This document shows, piece after piece, positions 1 through 8,582 of a stretch of 48,346 bases of DNA. Position 1 is the first letter of the stretch. The number at the start of each line of letters is the position of its first letter. This DNA is from an uncultured Clostridia bacterium (lineage in GTDB: Bacteria > Bacillota > Clostridia > Lachnospirales > CAG-274): the NCBI GenBank assembly GCA_944376805.1, contig CALWDX010000037.1, positions 1-48,346 on the forward strand, read 5' to 3'. A program made the position numbers and the translations under genes. The notes below the pieces were generated by a model. The model was not told the origin of the DNA. It did not search any database and saw only the letters and a list, made by a program, of their open reading frames with translations.

Positions 1-657
1 CCTAATGTTATAATAACACCACAATTCACAGGGTCAAGTGCTGGTATAGAAGCAGTTGCTAATGGTACAGTAGATATTGGTAATTCTTCAAGAGCATTAA
101 AAGAAGAAGAAAAAAGTAAAGGTATAGTAGAAAATATAGTTGCATTAGATGGTATAGGTATTATAGTAGATGCACAAAATACAGTAGAAGATTTAACAAT
201 ACAACAATTAAAAGATATTTATAATGGTACTATAACTAATTGGAGCCAAGTTGGTGGACAAGATATGGGGATAGTTGTTATAGGTAGAGAAGCTGGTTCT
301 GGTACAAGAGGAGCTTTTGAAGAAATTATTGATTTAAAAGACCAATGTAAATATTCTCAAGAAATAGATTCAACAGGTGCAGTAGTAGGTAAAGTAGAAT
401 CAACACCTGGAGCAATAGGTTATGTATCTTTAGATGTTTTACACAATTCAACAGTAAAACCACTAAAAATAAATGGTATAGAACCAAATGCAGAAAATAT
501 TGCAGGTGGTAGTTATACACTTTCAAGACCATTTGTTATGGCTACAAAAGGTGAAATTTCTGAACAAAGACCAGAAGTACAAGAAGTATTCAACTTTTTA
601 AGTAGTGAAGAAGGTAAAGATCTTATAGAAAAAGTTGGTTTAATTAATTTAGAATAA
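1..657 (+). CDS. pstS: Phosphate ABC transporter substrate-binding protein PstS (5' partial)
   Basis: The reading frame is open from base 1 to the TAA at 655-657, so the N-terminus with its expected lipoprotein signal lies outside the window. PstS binds orthophosphate outside the membrane and hands it to PstC/PstA. The visible part has phosphate-site loops typical of the family: TGSSAGIEAV near the start, DIGNSSRALK after it, and EAGSGTRGAFEE further on (Ser, Arg and Thr ligands). An internal ATG at 265 could be mistaken for a start, but homology-type sequence continues upstream in frame without a stop. It is first in the pst operon, 69 bp before pstC, with a perfect hairpin in the gap. Identity is firm because pstC, pstA, pstB and phoU follow. 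Confidence 0.95.
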   Translation, partial: PNVIITPQFTGSSAGIEAVANGTVDIGNSSRALKEEEKSKGIVENIVALDGIGIIVDAQNTVEDLTIQQLKDIYNGTITNWSQVGGQDMGIVVIGREAGSGTRGAFEEIIDLKDQCKYSQEIDSTGAVVGKVESTPGAIGYVSLDVLHNSTVKPLKINGIEPNAENIAGGSYTLSRPFVMATKGEISEQRPEVQEVFNFLSSEEGKDLIEKVGLINLE

Positions 658-667
658 ATTAAAAATT

Positions 668-700
668 AGAGAATAGAAAACGTTTAGTATTCTATTCTCT
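668..700 (+). promoter_or_regulatory. Hairpin in the pstS-pstC spacer
   Basis: An 11-bp perfect stem (AGAGAATAGAA at 668-678 with TTCTATTCTCT at 690-700) encloses an 11-nt loop. No U-run follows, so it is not a standard terminator. It sits just after the pstS stop. Its likely role is to protect the 3' end of a pstS-only transcript and so raise binding-protein yield over the membrane subunits. That role is inferred from similar binding-protein operons. Confidence 0.6.
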
Positions 701-726
701 ATAAGTGTTAAGAAAGGAATAATGTT

Positions 727-1668
727 ATGAGTAGTAAACAAGAGAATAGCATTTTTTCTCAAAATAAAAGTAAATCTATTATAGAAACAGTAATGTATGT
801 TATATTTTTTATATGCTCATTATCAGCGATTATAGCAGTTTTTGCTATAACTATTTATATGTTAGTATCTGGTACACCAGCACTATTTAAAATAGGTATA
901 AAAGATATGCTTTTTAACTCTGTTTGGCAACCAACAGGAGATAATCCTTCATTTGGTATAGCATATATTATATTAACCTCTATTATAGGTACGTTTTTTT
1001 CTATACTTATAGGAGTTCCTATTGGTATATTAACAGCAGTATTTTTATCTGAAATAGCTAATAAAAAAGTATATGTATTTATAAAACCTTGTGTTGAGCT
1101 TTTAGCAGGTATACCATCTATAATATATGGTTTATTTGGACTTTTAATAATAAATCCATTAATGTATAAACTAGAAATATTTTTATTTAAAAATGACCCT
1201 AATCATCAATTTACTGGTGGAGCGAACCTTTTAGCTGCTATTTTAGTTTTAGCAATAATGATTTTACCAACAGTTATAAATGTTAGTGAAACAGCTTTAA
1301 AAGCAGTACCAGTTAATTTAAAACAAGCATCTTTAGCACTTGGCGCAACATATGTACAAACTATATTTAAAGTTTGTATACCTGTAGCAAAGTCTGGTAT
1401 AATAACAGCAGTTGTTTTAGGTATTGGTAGAGCAATAGGTGAAGCGATGGCAATTGTATTAGTTTCTGGTAATTCTGTTAATTTACCATTACCATTTAAT
1501 TCAGTAAGATTTCTAACAACTGGTATAGTTTCAGAAATGTCTTATTCTAGTGGTATACATAGACAAGCATTATTTACAATTGGGTTAGTTTTATTTATAT
1601 TTATTATGGTTATAAATATTGTTATAAGTAGAATATTAAAAAAGGGGGACAAAGATAATGGAAAATAG
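727..1668 (+). CDS. pstC: Phosphate ABC transporter permease PstC
   Basis: A 313-residue integral membrane subunit of the high-affinity phosphate importer. It pairs with PstA to form the channel. The N-terminus is short and polar, then about six hydrophobic segments follow. The family motif [16 protein letters not shown] lies near residue 125. The EAA-type cytoplasmic loop that docks on the ATPase is at about 200-240 (LGATYVQTIFK through GIGRAIGEAMA). The start ATG at 727 is preceded by AAGAAAGGAA. The last 11 bases overlap the start of pstA, which indicates coupled translation. Confidence 0.96.
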   Translation: MSSKQENSIFSQNKSKSIIETVMYVIFFICSLSAIIAVFAITIYMLVSGTPALFKIGIKDMLFNSVWQPTGDNPSFGIAYIILTSIIGTFFSILIGVPIGILTAVFLSEIANKKVYVFIKPCVELLAGIPSIIYGLFGLLIINPLMYKLEIFLFKNDPNHQFTGGANLLAAILVLAIMILPTVINVSETALKAVPVNLKQASLALGATYVQTIFKVCIPVAKSGIITAVVLGIGRAIGEAMAIVLVSGNSVNLPLPFNSVRFLTTGIVSEMSYSSGIHRQALFTIGLVLFIFIMVINIVISRILKKGDKDNGK

Positions 1669-2509
1669 TATATATAATAAAAAGTCTAGACCTATAGATA
1701 ATATTTTACTAGTATTAATTTACTTATCAATGTTAACAACTGTATTTTTATTGTTAACTATTATAGGATATGTTACATATAGAGGTATATCAAAAGTAAA
1801 TTGGCAATTTTTATCAACAGTACCTTCAACTATTAATGAAACATTTGGTATATTAGGTAATATAGTTAATACACTTTATATTATAGTTATAACACTATTA
1901 ATAGCCTTACCTATAGGTATAGGTGCAGCAATATATTTAAATGAATATGCTAAAAATAAGAAATTTGTTCATATCATAGAATTTACTACAGAAACATTAG
2001 CAGGTATACCATCTATAATATATGGACTTTTTGGTATGGTATTTTTTGGCGTAACTTTAAATCTTAAGTTTTCTATATTATGTGGTAGTTTAACACTTAC
2101 TATAATGATTTTACCAGTAATAATAAGAACAACAACAGAATCTTTAAGAACTGTACCTAAAGGATATAGAGATGGTGCAATAGGTATGGGAAGTACAAAA
2201 TGGTATATGATTAGAACTATTATTTTACCTAGTGCTGCACCTGGTATAGTTACTGGTACTATACTTGCTATGGGTAGAATAATAGGTGAATCTGCAGCAT
2301 TACTATTTACAGCAGGTAGTGTTTATCTTCTACCTAAAAATTTATTTACACATATTTTTAATTCTGGTGGTACTTTAACAATACAAATGTACCTCAGTAT
2401 GTCTAAAGCAGAATATGATAATGCTTTTGGTATTGGTTTTGTTTTACTATGTTTAGTATTCTTACTTAATATTCTTACAAAACTTATTTTAAAAAGTAGT
2501 AAAAAATAA
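1658..2509 (+). CDS. pstA: Phosphate ABC transporter permease PstA
   Basis: A 283-residue second membrane subunit of the phosphate importer, with about six hydrophobic segments. It shares with PstC the motif [16 protein letters not shown] (residues ~110-125) and an EAA loop containing [15 protein letters not shown] and [11 protein letters not shown]. The start at 1658 lies inside the end of pstC, and its ribosome binding site AAAGGGGG is within pstC coding sequence. pstB starts 20 bp downstream. Length and motif spacing are normal for the family. Confidence 0.96.
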   Translation: MENSIYNKKSRPIDNILLVLIYLSMLTTVFLLLTIIGYVTYRGISKVNWQFLSTVPSTINETFGILGNIVNTLYIIVITLLIALPIGIGAAIYLNEYAKNKKFVHIIEFTTETLAGIPSIIYGLFGMVFFGVTLNLKFSILCGSLTLTIMILPVIIRTTTESLRTVPKGYRDGAIGMGSTKWYMIRTIILPSAAPGIVTGTILAMGRIIGESAALLFTAGSVYLLPKNLFTHIFNSGGTLTIQMYLSMSKAEYDNAFGIGFVLLCLVFLLNILTKLILKSSKK

Positions 2510-2529
2510 TTAATGAAAGAGGAATAAAA

Positions 2530-3291
2530 ATGGAAAATAATACTAAGATTTCTGTTGAAAATTTAAATTTATATTATGGTGCACATCATGCACTTAAAAA
2601 TATAAATATGAATATAACACAGGGTAAAATAACAGCTTTTATAGGTCCTTCTGGTTGTGGTAAATCTACATTTTTAAAAACTCTTAATAGAATGAATGAC
2701 CTTGTAGAAAATGTTAAAATAGATGGTAAAATATTATTAGATGGTGAAGATATTTATTCGCCTAAAGTTGATACTACATTACTTAGAAAAAAAATTGGTA
2801 TGGTTTTTCAACAGCCTAATCCTTTCCCTATGAGTATATATGATAATATTGCTTATGGACCTAGAATACATGGTATAAAATCTAAATCAGTTTTAGATGA
2901 AATAGTAGAAACTAGCTTAAAAGGAGCAGCTATTTTTGATGAAGTTAAAGATAGATTAAAAAAATCAGCTTTAGGGCTTTCTGGGGGACAACAACAAAGA
3001 CTTTGTATAGCAAGAGCATTAGCCGTTAAACCAGAAGTTTTACTTATGGACGAACCAACTTCAGCTTTAGACCCTATTTCTACAATAAAAATTGAAGAAC
3101 TTATGGTAGAACTTAAAAAAGATTATACTGTTGTTACAGTTACTCACAATATGCAACAAGCAGCTAGAATATCAGATTATACTTCATTTTTCTTAGTTGG
3201 GGAAATGGTTGAAATGGGAACAACAGATGATATATTCTCAAGACCAAAAGATAAAAGAACAGAAGATTATATTACAGGTAGATTTGGATAA
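2530..3291 (+). CDS. pstB: Phosphate ABC transporter ATP-binding protein PstB
   Basis: A 253-residue cytoplasmic ATPase that drives phosphate import through PstCA. Walker A is GPSGCGKST (residues 39-47). The Q-loop region [14 protein letters not shown] is specific to PstB. The signature LSGGQQQR is near 150, Walker [12 protein letters not shown] near 170, and the switch His is in VTHNMQQA. The start ATG follows GAAAGAGGAAT. PhoU is encoded 33 bp downstream, which fits the usual pstSCAB-phoU order. Confidence 0.97.
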   Translation: MENNTKISVENLNLYYGAHHALKNINMNITQGKITAFIGPSGCGKSTFLKTLNRMNDLVENVKIDGKILLDGEDIYSPKVDTTLLRKKIGMVFQQPNPFPMSIYDNIAYGPRIHGIKSKSVLDEIVETSLKGAAIFDEVKDRLKKSALGLSGGQQQRLCIARALAVKPEVLLMDEPTSALDPISTIKIEELMVELKKDYTVVTVTHNMQQAARISDYTSFFLVGEMVEMGTTDDIFSRPKDKRTEDYITGRFG

Positions 3292-3324
3292 TATTTTTAA
3301 TTACATATTTTAGGAGGGGTTAAA

Positions 3325-3987
3325 ATGTCTGGTAGACTTGGATTTCAAAATGAAATAGAAAAATTAAATGTTGAGCTTATAAAAATGGGGGCTTTAATAG
3401 AAGAAGCTATTGAAAATGTAATAATTGCATTTAAAAATCAAGATAAAGAATTAGCTAAAGAAATAATTAGAAAAGATAGTGAAGTTGATAATATGGAAAA
3501 ATCTATAGAAAGTCATTGCCTTTCTCTAATTTTACGTCAACAGCCAGTTGCTAAAGATTTAAGAATTGTTTCTACAGCTTTAAAAATGGTTACAGATATG
3601 GAAAGAATAGGTGACCATGCTTCAGATATAGCAAGTATTATTTTAAAAATAGATGGTGACCATGTTTTTGAAATAGTTGAACATATTCCAGAAATGGCTT
3701 CTCTTGCTAAAAGAATGGTTAAAGGTTCAATAGAGGCTTTCGTTAAAGGTGATACAGAGCTTACTAAAAAAATTATTGAAATAGATGATGAAGTAGATAA
3801 TTTATTCACAAAAGTTAAATCTGAAGTTATTGAAATTATAAAAAAATCTAATGACTTATCAGATATGTGTATAGATTTCCTTATGATAGCTAAATATTTT
3901 GAAAGAATAGGTGACCACGCTGAAAATATTTGTGAATGGGTAGAATTTAATGAAACTGGTGAATATAAAAATAGTAGAATATTATAA
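3325..3987 (+). CDS. phoU: Phosphate signalling complex protein PhoU
   Basis: A 220-residue all-helical protein with two repeats of the PhoU three-helix bundle. Each repeat carries a metal-binding E/DxxxD-type motif: DMERIGDHASDIA near 92-104 and KYFERIGDHAENI near 192-204. In known systems PhoU restrains the PstSCAB transporter and the phosphate-sensing kinase PhoR when phosphate is plentiful. No phoR or phoP is visible in this window. The start follows TAGGAGGGG. It is the last pst gene, with a terminator 12 bp after it. Confidence 0.95.
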   Translation: MSGRLGFQNEIEKLNVELIKMGALIEEAIENVIIAFKNQDKELAKEIIRKDSEVDNMEKSIESHCLSLILRQQPVAKDLRIVSTALKMVTDMERIGDHASDIASIILKIDGDHVFEIVEHIPEMASLAKRMVKGSIEAFVKGDTELTKKIIEIDDEVDNLFTKVKSEVIEIIKKSNDLSDMCIDFLMIAKYFERIGDHAENICEWVEFNETGEYKNSRIL

Positions 3988-3999
3988 TATATTTTTATG

Positions 4000-4028
4000 A
4001 AAGGTTGTAGAAAAATCTACAACCTTTT
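4000..4028 (+). terminator. Intrinsic terminator after phoU, probably shared
   Basis: A perfect 12-bp stem (AAAGGTTGTAGA at 4000-4011 with TCTACAACCTTT at 4016-4027) has an AAAA loop and a short T-run. It lies between two convergent genes only 48 bp apart, so it probably also stops rubrerythrin transcripts coming from the other side. Confidence 0.85.
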
Positions 4029-4035
4029 ATAAAAA

Positions 4036-4572
4036 TTAATAATTTTTAGCTAATACTTGGAAATATGCTTGAGGGTGTGAACATACAGGACAAACTTCTG
4101 GTGCATTTTTACCTTTATGAATATGTCCACAGTTAGCACATTGCCATACTACTTCTTCATCTTTTTCAAAAACTTTATTTTCTTCAATATTTTTTAATAA
4201 TGCTAAATATCTTTCTTCATGCTCTTTTTCAATTTTACCTACTTCTTCAAAAAGTTTTGCAATATGGTCAAAACCTTCTTCTTTAGCATCTTTAGCCATT
4301 TGGCTATACATATCTGTCCATTGATAGTTTTCACCATTAGCAGCATCTTTAAGATTTTCTATTGTATTAGGCATACCATCATGAAGAAGTTTAAACCAAA
4401 TTTTTGCGTGTTCTTTTTCATTGTTTGCAGTTTCTAAAAATAAATTAGCAATTTGTTCGTAGCCTTCTTTTTTTGCTTTACTTGCATAATAAGTATATTT
4501 ATTTCTTGCCATAGACTCTCCAGCAAATGCTTTTAATAAATTTTGTTCTGTTTTTGTTCCTTTTAAATTCAT
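4036..4572 (-). CDS. Rubrerythrin
   Basis: A 178-residue oxidative-stress protein of anaerobes that reduces hydrogen peroxide at a di-iron site. The N-terminal ferritin-like domain (about 1-135) carries the iron ligands in [18 protein letters not shown] and [10 protein letters not shown]. The C-terminal rubredoxin-like domain has two Cys pairs, C145-x2-C148 and C161-x2-C164 (CANC and CPVC), to bind the electron-transfer iron. Both domains are complete and in the classical order. The start ATG at 4572 is preceded on its strand by TTAGGAGG. It stands alone between the pst and str operons. Confidence 0.95.
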   Translation of the reverse strand: MNLKGTKTEQNLLKAFAGESMARNKYTYYASKAKKEGYEQIANLFLETANNEKEHAKIWFKLLHDGMPNTIENLKDAANGENYQWTDMYSQMAKDAKEEGFDHIAKLFEEVGKIEKEHEERYLALLKNIEENKVFEKDEEVVWQCANCGHIHKGKNAPEVCPVCSHPQAYFQVLAKNY

Positions 4573-4606
4573 AATAAAACCTCCTAATTAAAGTATATTT
4601 ATAGTT

Positions 4607-4635
4607 ATTATAACATATTTTTTAAAAAATATCTA
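4607..4635 (-). promoter_or_regulatory. Candidate promoter for rubrerythrin
   Basis: Read on the minus strand, TAGATA (4630-4635) and a perfect TATAAT (4607-4612) are separated by 17 bp. The -35 element is weak (4 of 6). No PerR-type operator could be recognised by eye. Confidence 0.35.
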
Positions 4636-4720
4636 CTAAAAAGTTAAAAATATTTACAAATTTTATATTTAATATTAATATAATCTTATGATAAATATTT
4701 TAAGGGAAGGGTCTATATTT

Positions 4721-4887
4721 TTGAATAAAAGAAAAAAGAAAAAATATATGAAAATATAATTTGTGATTTATGTTTAGAAGATTTATGTTTAGAAGTTGAT
4801 ACAAATAATTTTTTAGAAAAACTTTTTAACTTAAAAAGTTATACTGAAATTTTAATAGATAAAAATAATATGTATAATTTACCTTAA
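4721..4887 (+). pseudogene. Possible mini-gene split by a frameshift in an A-tract
   Basis: A TTG at 4721, preceded by the purine-rich AAGGGAAGGG (spacing 9), opens a 12-codon frame that ends at 4759. The overlapping -1 frame has no ATG but reads smoothly from 4729 to a TAA at 4885-4887, encoding a peptide with DLCLEDLCLEVD and FLEKLFNLKS. The two frames would be joined by a -1 shift at A AAA AAG (4732-4738), which has exactly the phase of a slippery heptamer. The joined product would be about 55 residues with no recognised family. Either this is a decayed gene with a frameshift, or a recoded or slippage-expressed small protein. Chance cannot be excluded in such AT-rich DNA. Confidence 0.3.
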
Positions 4888-5096
4888 TATTAAATAAATA
4901 TAATAGTATTTTATAATTTATAACTTTTAGTAATAAAATATATTTTTAATATAATAAAGAAATGGTTATTTTAATTTTACTTTTTTAAATTGTACTAAAA
5001 TAAATATTTTTTCTTTTAATTATATTAACTTAAAACTTTAGAAATTTTAAAATTTTAAATTTTGGAAAAATTATTTAAAATATTTTCTATAACTTA
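4888..5096. other. Gene-free AT-rich stretch with A/T-tracts upstream of the str promoter
   Basis: No reading frame or RNA gene is visible. Next to the promoter the DNA contains three closely spaced AAATTTT units (5042-5063) and then an almost pure A/T run up to the -35 element. This is the position of an UP element, which could raise RNA polymerase recruitment. The function is inferred from composition and position only. Confidence 0.4.
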
Positions 5097-5125
5097 TTGA
5101 CTTTTTTACCATTTAGTGATAAAAT
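5097..5125 (+). promoter_or_regulatory. str operon promoter
   Basis: TTGACT (5097-5102) and TAAAAT (5120-5125) have an ideal 17-bp spacer. Transcription would start near 5132, about 67 nt before rpsL. This is the only good promoter between the rubrerythrin gene and rpsL. Confidence 0.75.
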
Positions 5126-5132
5126 CTATAGA

Positions 5133-5165
5133 TGTGTTTATGTATTATAACTACTTACAAACACA
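5133..5165 (+). promoter_or_regulatory. 5'-end hairpin of the str transcript
   Basis: TGTGTTT (5133-5139) can pair with AAACACA (5159-5165), and a few inner pairs can form beyond a bulge. It would lie at the extreme 5' end of the mRNA if transcription starts near 5132. It may protect the message from 5' attack by RNase J, which is encoded in this window. That role is inferred. Confidence 0.4.
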
Positions 5166-5198
5166 GAAGTATTTAAATCTTACAGGGAGGTGCAATTA

Positions 5199-5618
5199 AT
5201 GCCAACATTTAATCAGTTAGTTAGAAAAGGTAGACAAACTAAAATTGAAAAATCTACTGCTCCTGCTTTACAAAAAGGGTTAAACTCTCTTAGAAAAAAG
5301 CAAACTAACATGAGTTCTCCACAAAAAAGAGGAGTTTGTACATCTGTTAAAACTGCTACACCTAAAAAACCTAACTCAGCTCTTAGAAAAATCGCTAGGG
5401 TTAGACTTTCTAATGGTATAGAGGTTACAGCTTACATTCCAGGTGAAGGACACAATTTACAAGAGCATAGCGTTGTTCTTATTAGAGGTGGTAGAGTAAA
5501 AGACGTACCTGGTGTTCGTTATCACATCATTAGAGGTACACTTGATACTGCTGGGGTTGCTGATAGAAAGCAAGCTCGTTCTAAATATGGTGCTAAAAAA
5601 GCTAAAGCTAAAAAATAA
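5199..5618 (+). CDS. rpsL: 30S ribosomal protein S12
   Basis: A 139-residue decoding-centre protein of the small subunit. The start is the ATG at 5199, giving [12 protein letters not shown], with GGGAGGTG six bases upstream. A GTG at 5190 is part of that ribosome binding site and is not used. The conserved loop [13 protein letters not shown] (near 53-65) keeps the lysines whose change gives streptomycin resistance, so it looks wild type. A basic insert near residues 25-40 is normal for the longer S12 of Gram-positives. It is the first gene of the str operon. Confidence 0.97.
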   Translation: MPTFNQLVRKGRQTKIEKSTAPALQKGLNSLRKKQTNMSSPQKRGVCTSVKTATPKKPNSALRKIARVRLSNGIEVTAYIPGEGHNLQEHSVVLIRGGRVKDVPGVRYHIIRGTLDTAGVADRKQARSKYGAKKAKAKK

Positions 5619-5650
5619 TTTTAGCAAGTATTTTAATATTTTTAAAATGC

Positions 5651-5728
5651 CGTGTACTTTAAATACTCTGTTTATGGTATTTGGTTGTGCATAGGCATGA
5701 AATGGCACTTTTAAAGTGTCAAGTACCG
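5651..5728 (+). promoter_or_regulatory. Structured rpsL-rpsG spacer RNA
   Basis: The 148-nt spacer can fold into a closed multi-helix element. An outer helix pairs GTACTT (5654-5659) with AAGTAC (5721-5726), plus a flanking CG/CG with one bulged base. Inside are AAATAC/GTATTT (5661-5666 with 5677-5682) and a hairpin at 5704-5720. In E. coli, S7 represses translation by binding the S12-S7 spacer, so this may be an analogous autoregulatory site. An alternative pairing, ATGCC with GGCAT (5647-5651 with 5694-5698), competes. Confidence 0.45.
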
Positions 5729-5766
5729 TTGAATTAATAATATAATTGATTAAGGAGGGAAGAATC

Positions 5767-6237
5767 GTGCCACGTAAAGGTCATGTTTCGAAAAGAGAAG
5801 TACTACCAGATCCAATGTATAAAAGTAAAGTAGTTACTAAACTTATAAATTCTATTATGCTTGATGGAAAAAAAGGTATTGCTCAAAAAATAGTTTATGG
5901 TGCATTTGCTATCGTTGAAGAAAAAACTGGTAATTCTGGTTTAGAAGGTTTTGAGCAAGCTCTTAACAATATTATGCCTGTTCTTGAAGTTAAAGCTCGC
6001 CGTGTAGGTGGTGCTACTTATCAAGTACCTATTGAAATTAGACCAGAAAGAAGACAAACTTTAGGTCTTCGTTGGTTAACTATGTATAGTAGAAAAAGAG
6101 GCGAGAAAACTATGGAAGCTCGTCTTGCTGGTGAAATAATGGATGCTATCAATAATACTGGTGGTGCTATTAAGAAAAAAGAAGAAACTCACAAAATGGC
6201 AGAAGCAAACAAAGCTTTCTCACATTACAAATGGTAA
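5767..6237 (+). CDS. rpsG: 30S ribosomal protein S7
   Basis: A 156-residue head-domain protein that binds 16S rRNA and nucleates 30S assembly. The start is the GTG at 5767 ([10 protein letters not shown] follows), preceded by TAAGGAGGGA. An in-frame upstream start at 5746 would run through the ribosome binding site, and GTG gives exactly the normal length of 156. Family stretches [12 protein letters not shown] and [14 protein letters not shown] are present. It is second in the str operon. Confidence 0.97.
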   Translation: MPRKGHVSKREVLPDPMYKSKVVTKLINSIMLDGKKGIAQKIVYGAFAIVEEKTGNSGLEGFEQALNNIMPVLEVKARRVGGATYQVPIEIRPERRQTLGLRWLTMYSRKRGEKTMEARLAGEIMDAINNTGGAIKKKEETHKMAEANKAFSHYKW

Positions 6238-6329
6238 CTTTAACTTGTTTAAAATTACAAGTTTCTTAAAAATAAAGTTAAAAAATTTTTAGTTTATATA
6301 TATAAATTTTACAAAAGGAGGAATTAAGT

Positions 6330-8438
6330 GTGTCTAGAGCATGCCCACTTGAATTAACAAGAAATATTGGGATTATGGCCCACATTGATGCTGGTAAAAC
6401 TACTCTTACTGAGCGTATCTTATTCTATACTGGTCGTAATTATAAAATAGGCGATACTCACGAAGGTACTGCTACTATGGACTGGATGGAACAAGAGCAA
6501 GAAAGAGGTATCACTATTACTTCTGCTGCTACAACTACTAAATGGAGCATTGGTAATGGTCCTATGCACCGTATCAATATCATAGATACACCAGGACACG
6601 TTGACTTTACTGTTGAGGTAGAACGTTCTCTTCGTGTTCTTGACGGTTCTGTTGGTGTATTCTGTGCTAAAGGTGGGGTTGAACCTCAATCTGAAACTGT
6701 TTGGAGACAAGCAGATAGATACAACGTACCTCGTATGGCGTTTGTAAACAAAATGGACATTATGGGTGCAGACTTCTATAACGTTGTTTCTATGATTAAA
6801 GACAGACTTAAAGCTAATGCTGTTCCTGTACAACTTCCTATTGGAGCAGAAGATGACTTTGTAGGTATTATTGACCTTATGGAAATGAAAGCTTATATCT
6901 ACAAAGACAAACAAGGTACTGACATTTCTGTAGAAGATATCCCTGCAGATATGGTTGATAAAGCTAATGAATACAGAACTCAAATGATTGAATCTATTGC
7001 TGAAACATCAGATGAGCTTATGGATAAATATTTTGAAGAAGGCGAAGAAGCTTTCACTATGGAAGAACTTAAAAAAGGTCTTCGTGAAGCTTGTATAGCT
7101 TGTAAAGCTGTTCCTGTTTTCTGTGGTTCTGCTTACAGAAATAAAGGTGTTCAAAAACTTCTTGATGGTGTATTAGAATATATGCCAGCTCCTACAGATA
7201 TACCTGCTATTAAAGGTCATATTCCAGGTGATGAAGAAAATGAAATTGAAAGAATTTCTTCTGATGATGAACCTTTCGCAGCTTTAGCATTCAAAATTAT
7301 GAATGACCCATTCGTTGGTAAACTTGCATTCTTTAGAGTTTACTCTGGTGTATTAGAATCTGGTTCTTACGTTTATAACTCTGTAAAAGGTAAAAAAGAA
7401 CGTATTGGACGTATTCTTCAAATGCACGCTAACTCTCGTGAAGAAATAGATAAAGTTTATGCTGGTGATATTGCTGCAGCAGTAGGTTTAAAACTTACTA
7501 CTACTGGTGATACTCTTTGTGATGAAAACCATGAAGTTATACTTGAATCTATGAACTTCCCAGAGCCTGTTATATCTGTTGCTATCGAACCTAAAACTAA
7601 AGAAGGTAGAGATAAAATGGGTATAGCTCTTGCTAAACTTGCAGAAGAAGACCCAACTTTCAAAACTTATACTAACCAAGAAACTGGTGATACTATTATT
7701 GCTGGTATGGGTGAGCTTCACCTTGAAATTATCGTTGATCGTCTTTTAAGAGAGTTTAAAGTAGAAGCTAACGTTGGTGCTCCTCAAGTTGCTTATCGTG
7801 AAGCATTTAGAAAAGATGTTGATGTTGAAAGTAAATATGCTAGACAATCTGGTGGTAAAGGTCAATATGGTCACTGTAAAATCAGATTTGAAGTTATGGA
7901 TGCTAATGAAGGTAAAACTTATGAATTCGTTAATGAAATTGTTGGTGGTGCTATTCCTAAAGAATACATTCCAGCTGTTGATAAAGGTATCCAAGAAGCT
8001 ATGCAATCTGGTATCATTGGTGGATATCCAGTTGTTGGCTTAAGAGCTGTATGTTATGATGGTTCTTACCATGAGGTAGACTCATCTGAAATGGCATTCA
8101 AAATTGCAGGTTCTATGGCATTTAAAGATGCTATGAAAAAATCTGACCCAGCTTTACTTGAGCCTATTATGAAAGTAGACGTTACTGTACCTGAAGATTA
8201 TACTGGTGAGGTTATTGGTGATATGAATAGCCGTCGTGGTAGAATTGAAGGTATGGAACCATTAAATGGTATGCAAGTTGTTCACGGTTTTGTACCTCTT
8301 GCAGAAATGTTTGGTTACTCTACTGACCTTCGTTCTAAAACTCAAGGTCGTGGTACTTACACTATGGAAGTGCACCACTATGAAGCTGTACCAAAAAGTA
8401 TTCAAGAAAAAGTTGCTGCTGGTAGAAGTCAAGAATAA
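6330..8438 (+). CDS. fusA: Elongation factor G
   Basis: A 702-residue translocase GTPase that moves tRNA and mRNA through the ribosome and works with recycling factor. G1 AHIDAGKTT is near 17-25, the switch I region contains [10 protein letters not shown]3 is DTPGHVDFT, and G4 is NKMD. Domains II-V follow, including domain IV with the stretch [11 protein letters not shown]. The start is the GTG at 6330 with AAAAGGAGGAA eight bases before. Length is slightly above the usual 690-700. Codons are richer in C-ending forms than in neighbouring metabolic genes, as expected for high expression. Confidence 0.97.
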   Translation: MSRACPLELTRNIGIMAHIDAGKTTLTERILFYTGRNYKIGDTHEGTATMDWMEQEQERGITITSAATTTKWSIGNGPMHRINIIDTPGHVDFTVEVERSLRVLDGSVGVFCAKGGVEPQSETVWRQADRYNVPRMAFVNKMDIMGADFYNVVSMIKDRLKANAVPVQLPIGAEDDFVGIIDLMEMKAYIYKDKQGTDISVEDIPADMVDKANEYRTQMIESIAETSDELMDKYFEEGEEAFTMEELKKGLREACIACKAVPVFCGSAYRNKGVQKLLDGVLEYMPAPTDIPAIKGHIPGDEENEIERISSDDEPFAALAFKIMNDPFVGKLAFFRVYSGVLESGSYVYNSVKGKKERIGRILQMHANSREEIDKVYAGDIAAAVGLKLTTTGDTLCDENHEVILESMNFPEPVISVAIEPKTKEGRDKMGIALAKLAEEDPTFKTYTNQETGDTIIAGMGELHLEIIVDRLLREFKVEANVGAPQVAYREAFRKDVDVESKYARQSGGKGQYGHCKIRFEVMDANEGKTYEFVNEIVGGAIPKEYIPAVDKGIQEAMQSGIIGGYPVVGLRAVCYDGSYHEVDSSEMAFKIAGSMAFKDAMKKSDPALLEPIMKVDVTVPEDYTGEVIGDMNSRRGRIEGMEPLNGMQVVHGFVPLAEMFGYSTDLRSKTQGRGTYTMEVHHYEAVPKSIQEKVAAGRSQE

Positions 8439-8477
8439 TTATTATATTAATATTTTTAAATATGTAAAATTAGTAAA

Positions 8478-8524
8478 AATATTTGTAAAAAATGCAATTA
8501 ATACTTGCATTTTTTACAAATATT
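8478..8524 (+). promoter_or_regulatory. Perfect 20-bp hairpin between fusA and tuf
   Basis: The left arm (8478-8497) and right arm (8505-8524) are exact inverted complements over 20 bp with a 7-nt loop. Only the right arm itself holds a T6 run, and no U-tract follows, so termination would be partial at best. It could attenuate read-through into tuf, protect the 3' end of the rpsL-rpsG-fusA message, or act as a processing site. It overlaps a candidate tuf promoter. Confidence 0.65.
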
Positions 8525-8533
8525 AACTATAAT
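8505..8533 (+). promoter_or_regulatory. Candidate separate promoter for tuf
   Basis: A perfect TATAAT (8528-8533) lies 17 bp after TTGCAT (8505-8510), which is part of the right arm of the fusA-tuf hairpin. The -35 matches only in the first three bases. A second reading is TTTACA (8513-8518) with TATAAA (8537-8542), spacer 18. Confidence 0.4.
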
Positions 8534-8582
8534 AAATATAAACATTATAAATTTATATTTTCTATTAAGGAGGAAAATTTTA

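Noticed and set aside
5190..5198. GTG at 5190 as the rpsL start
   Set aside because: It overlaps the ribosome binding site GGGAGGTG, and the S12 N-terminus is MPTFNQL from the ATG at 5199.
7457..8043. Several open frames on both strands inside fusA and tuf
   Set aside because: They mirror the codon bias of the real genes, lack ribosome binding sites and overlap highly conserved coding sequence.
8505..8582. Upstream extension of tuf from 8505
   Set aside because: It begins inside the hairpin and promoter, encodes a non-EF-Tu sequence, and the ATG at 8583 has the strong AAGGAGG and the expected [12 protein letters not shown].
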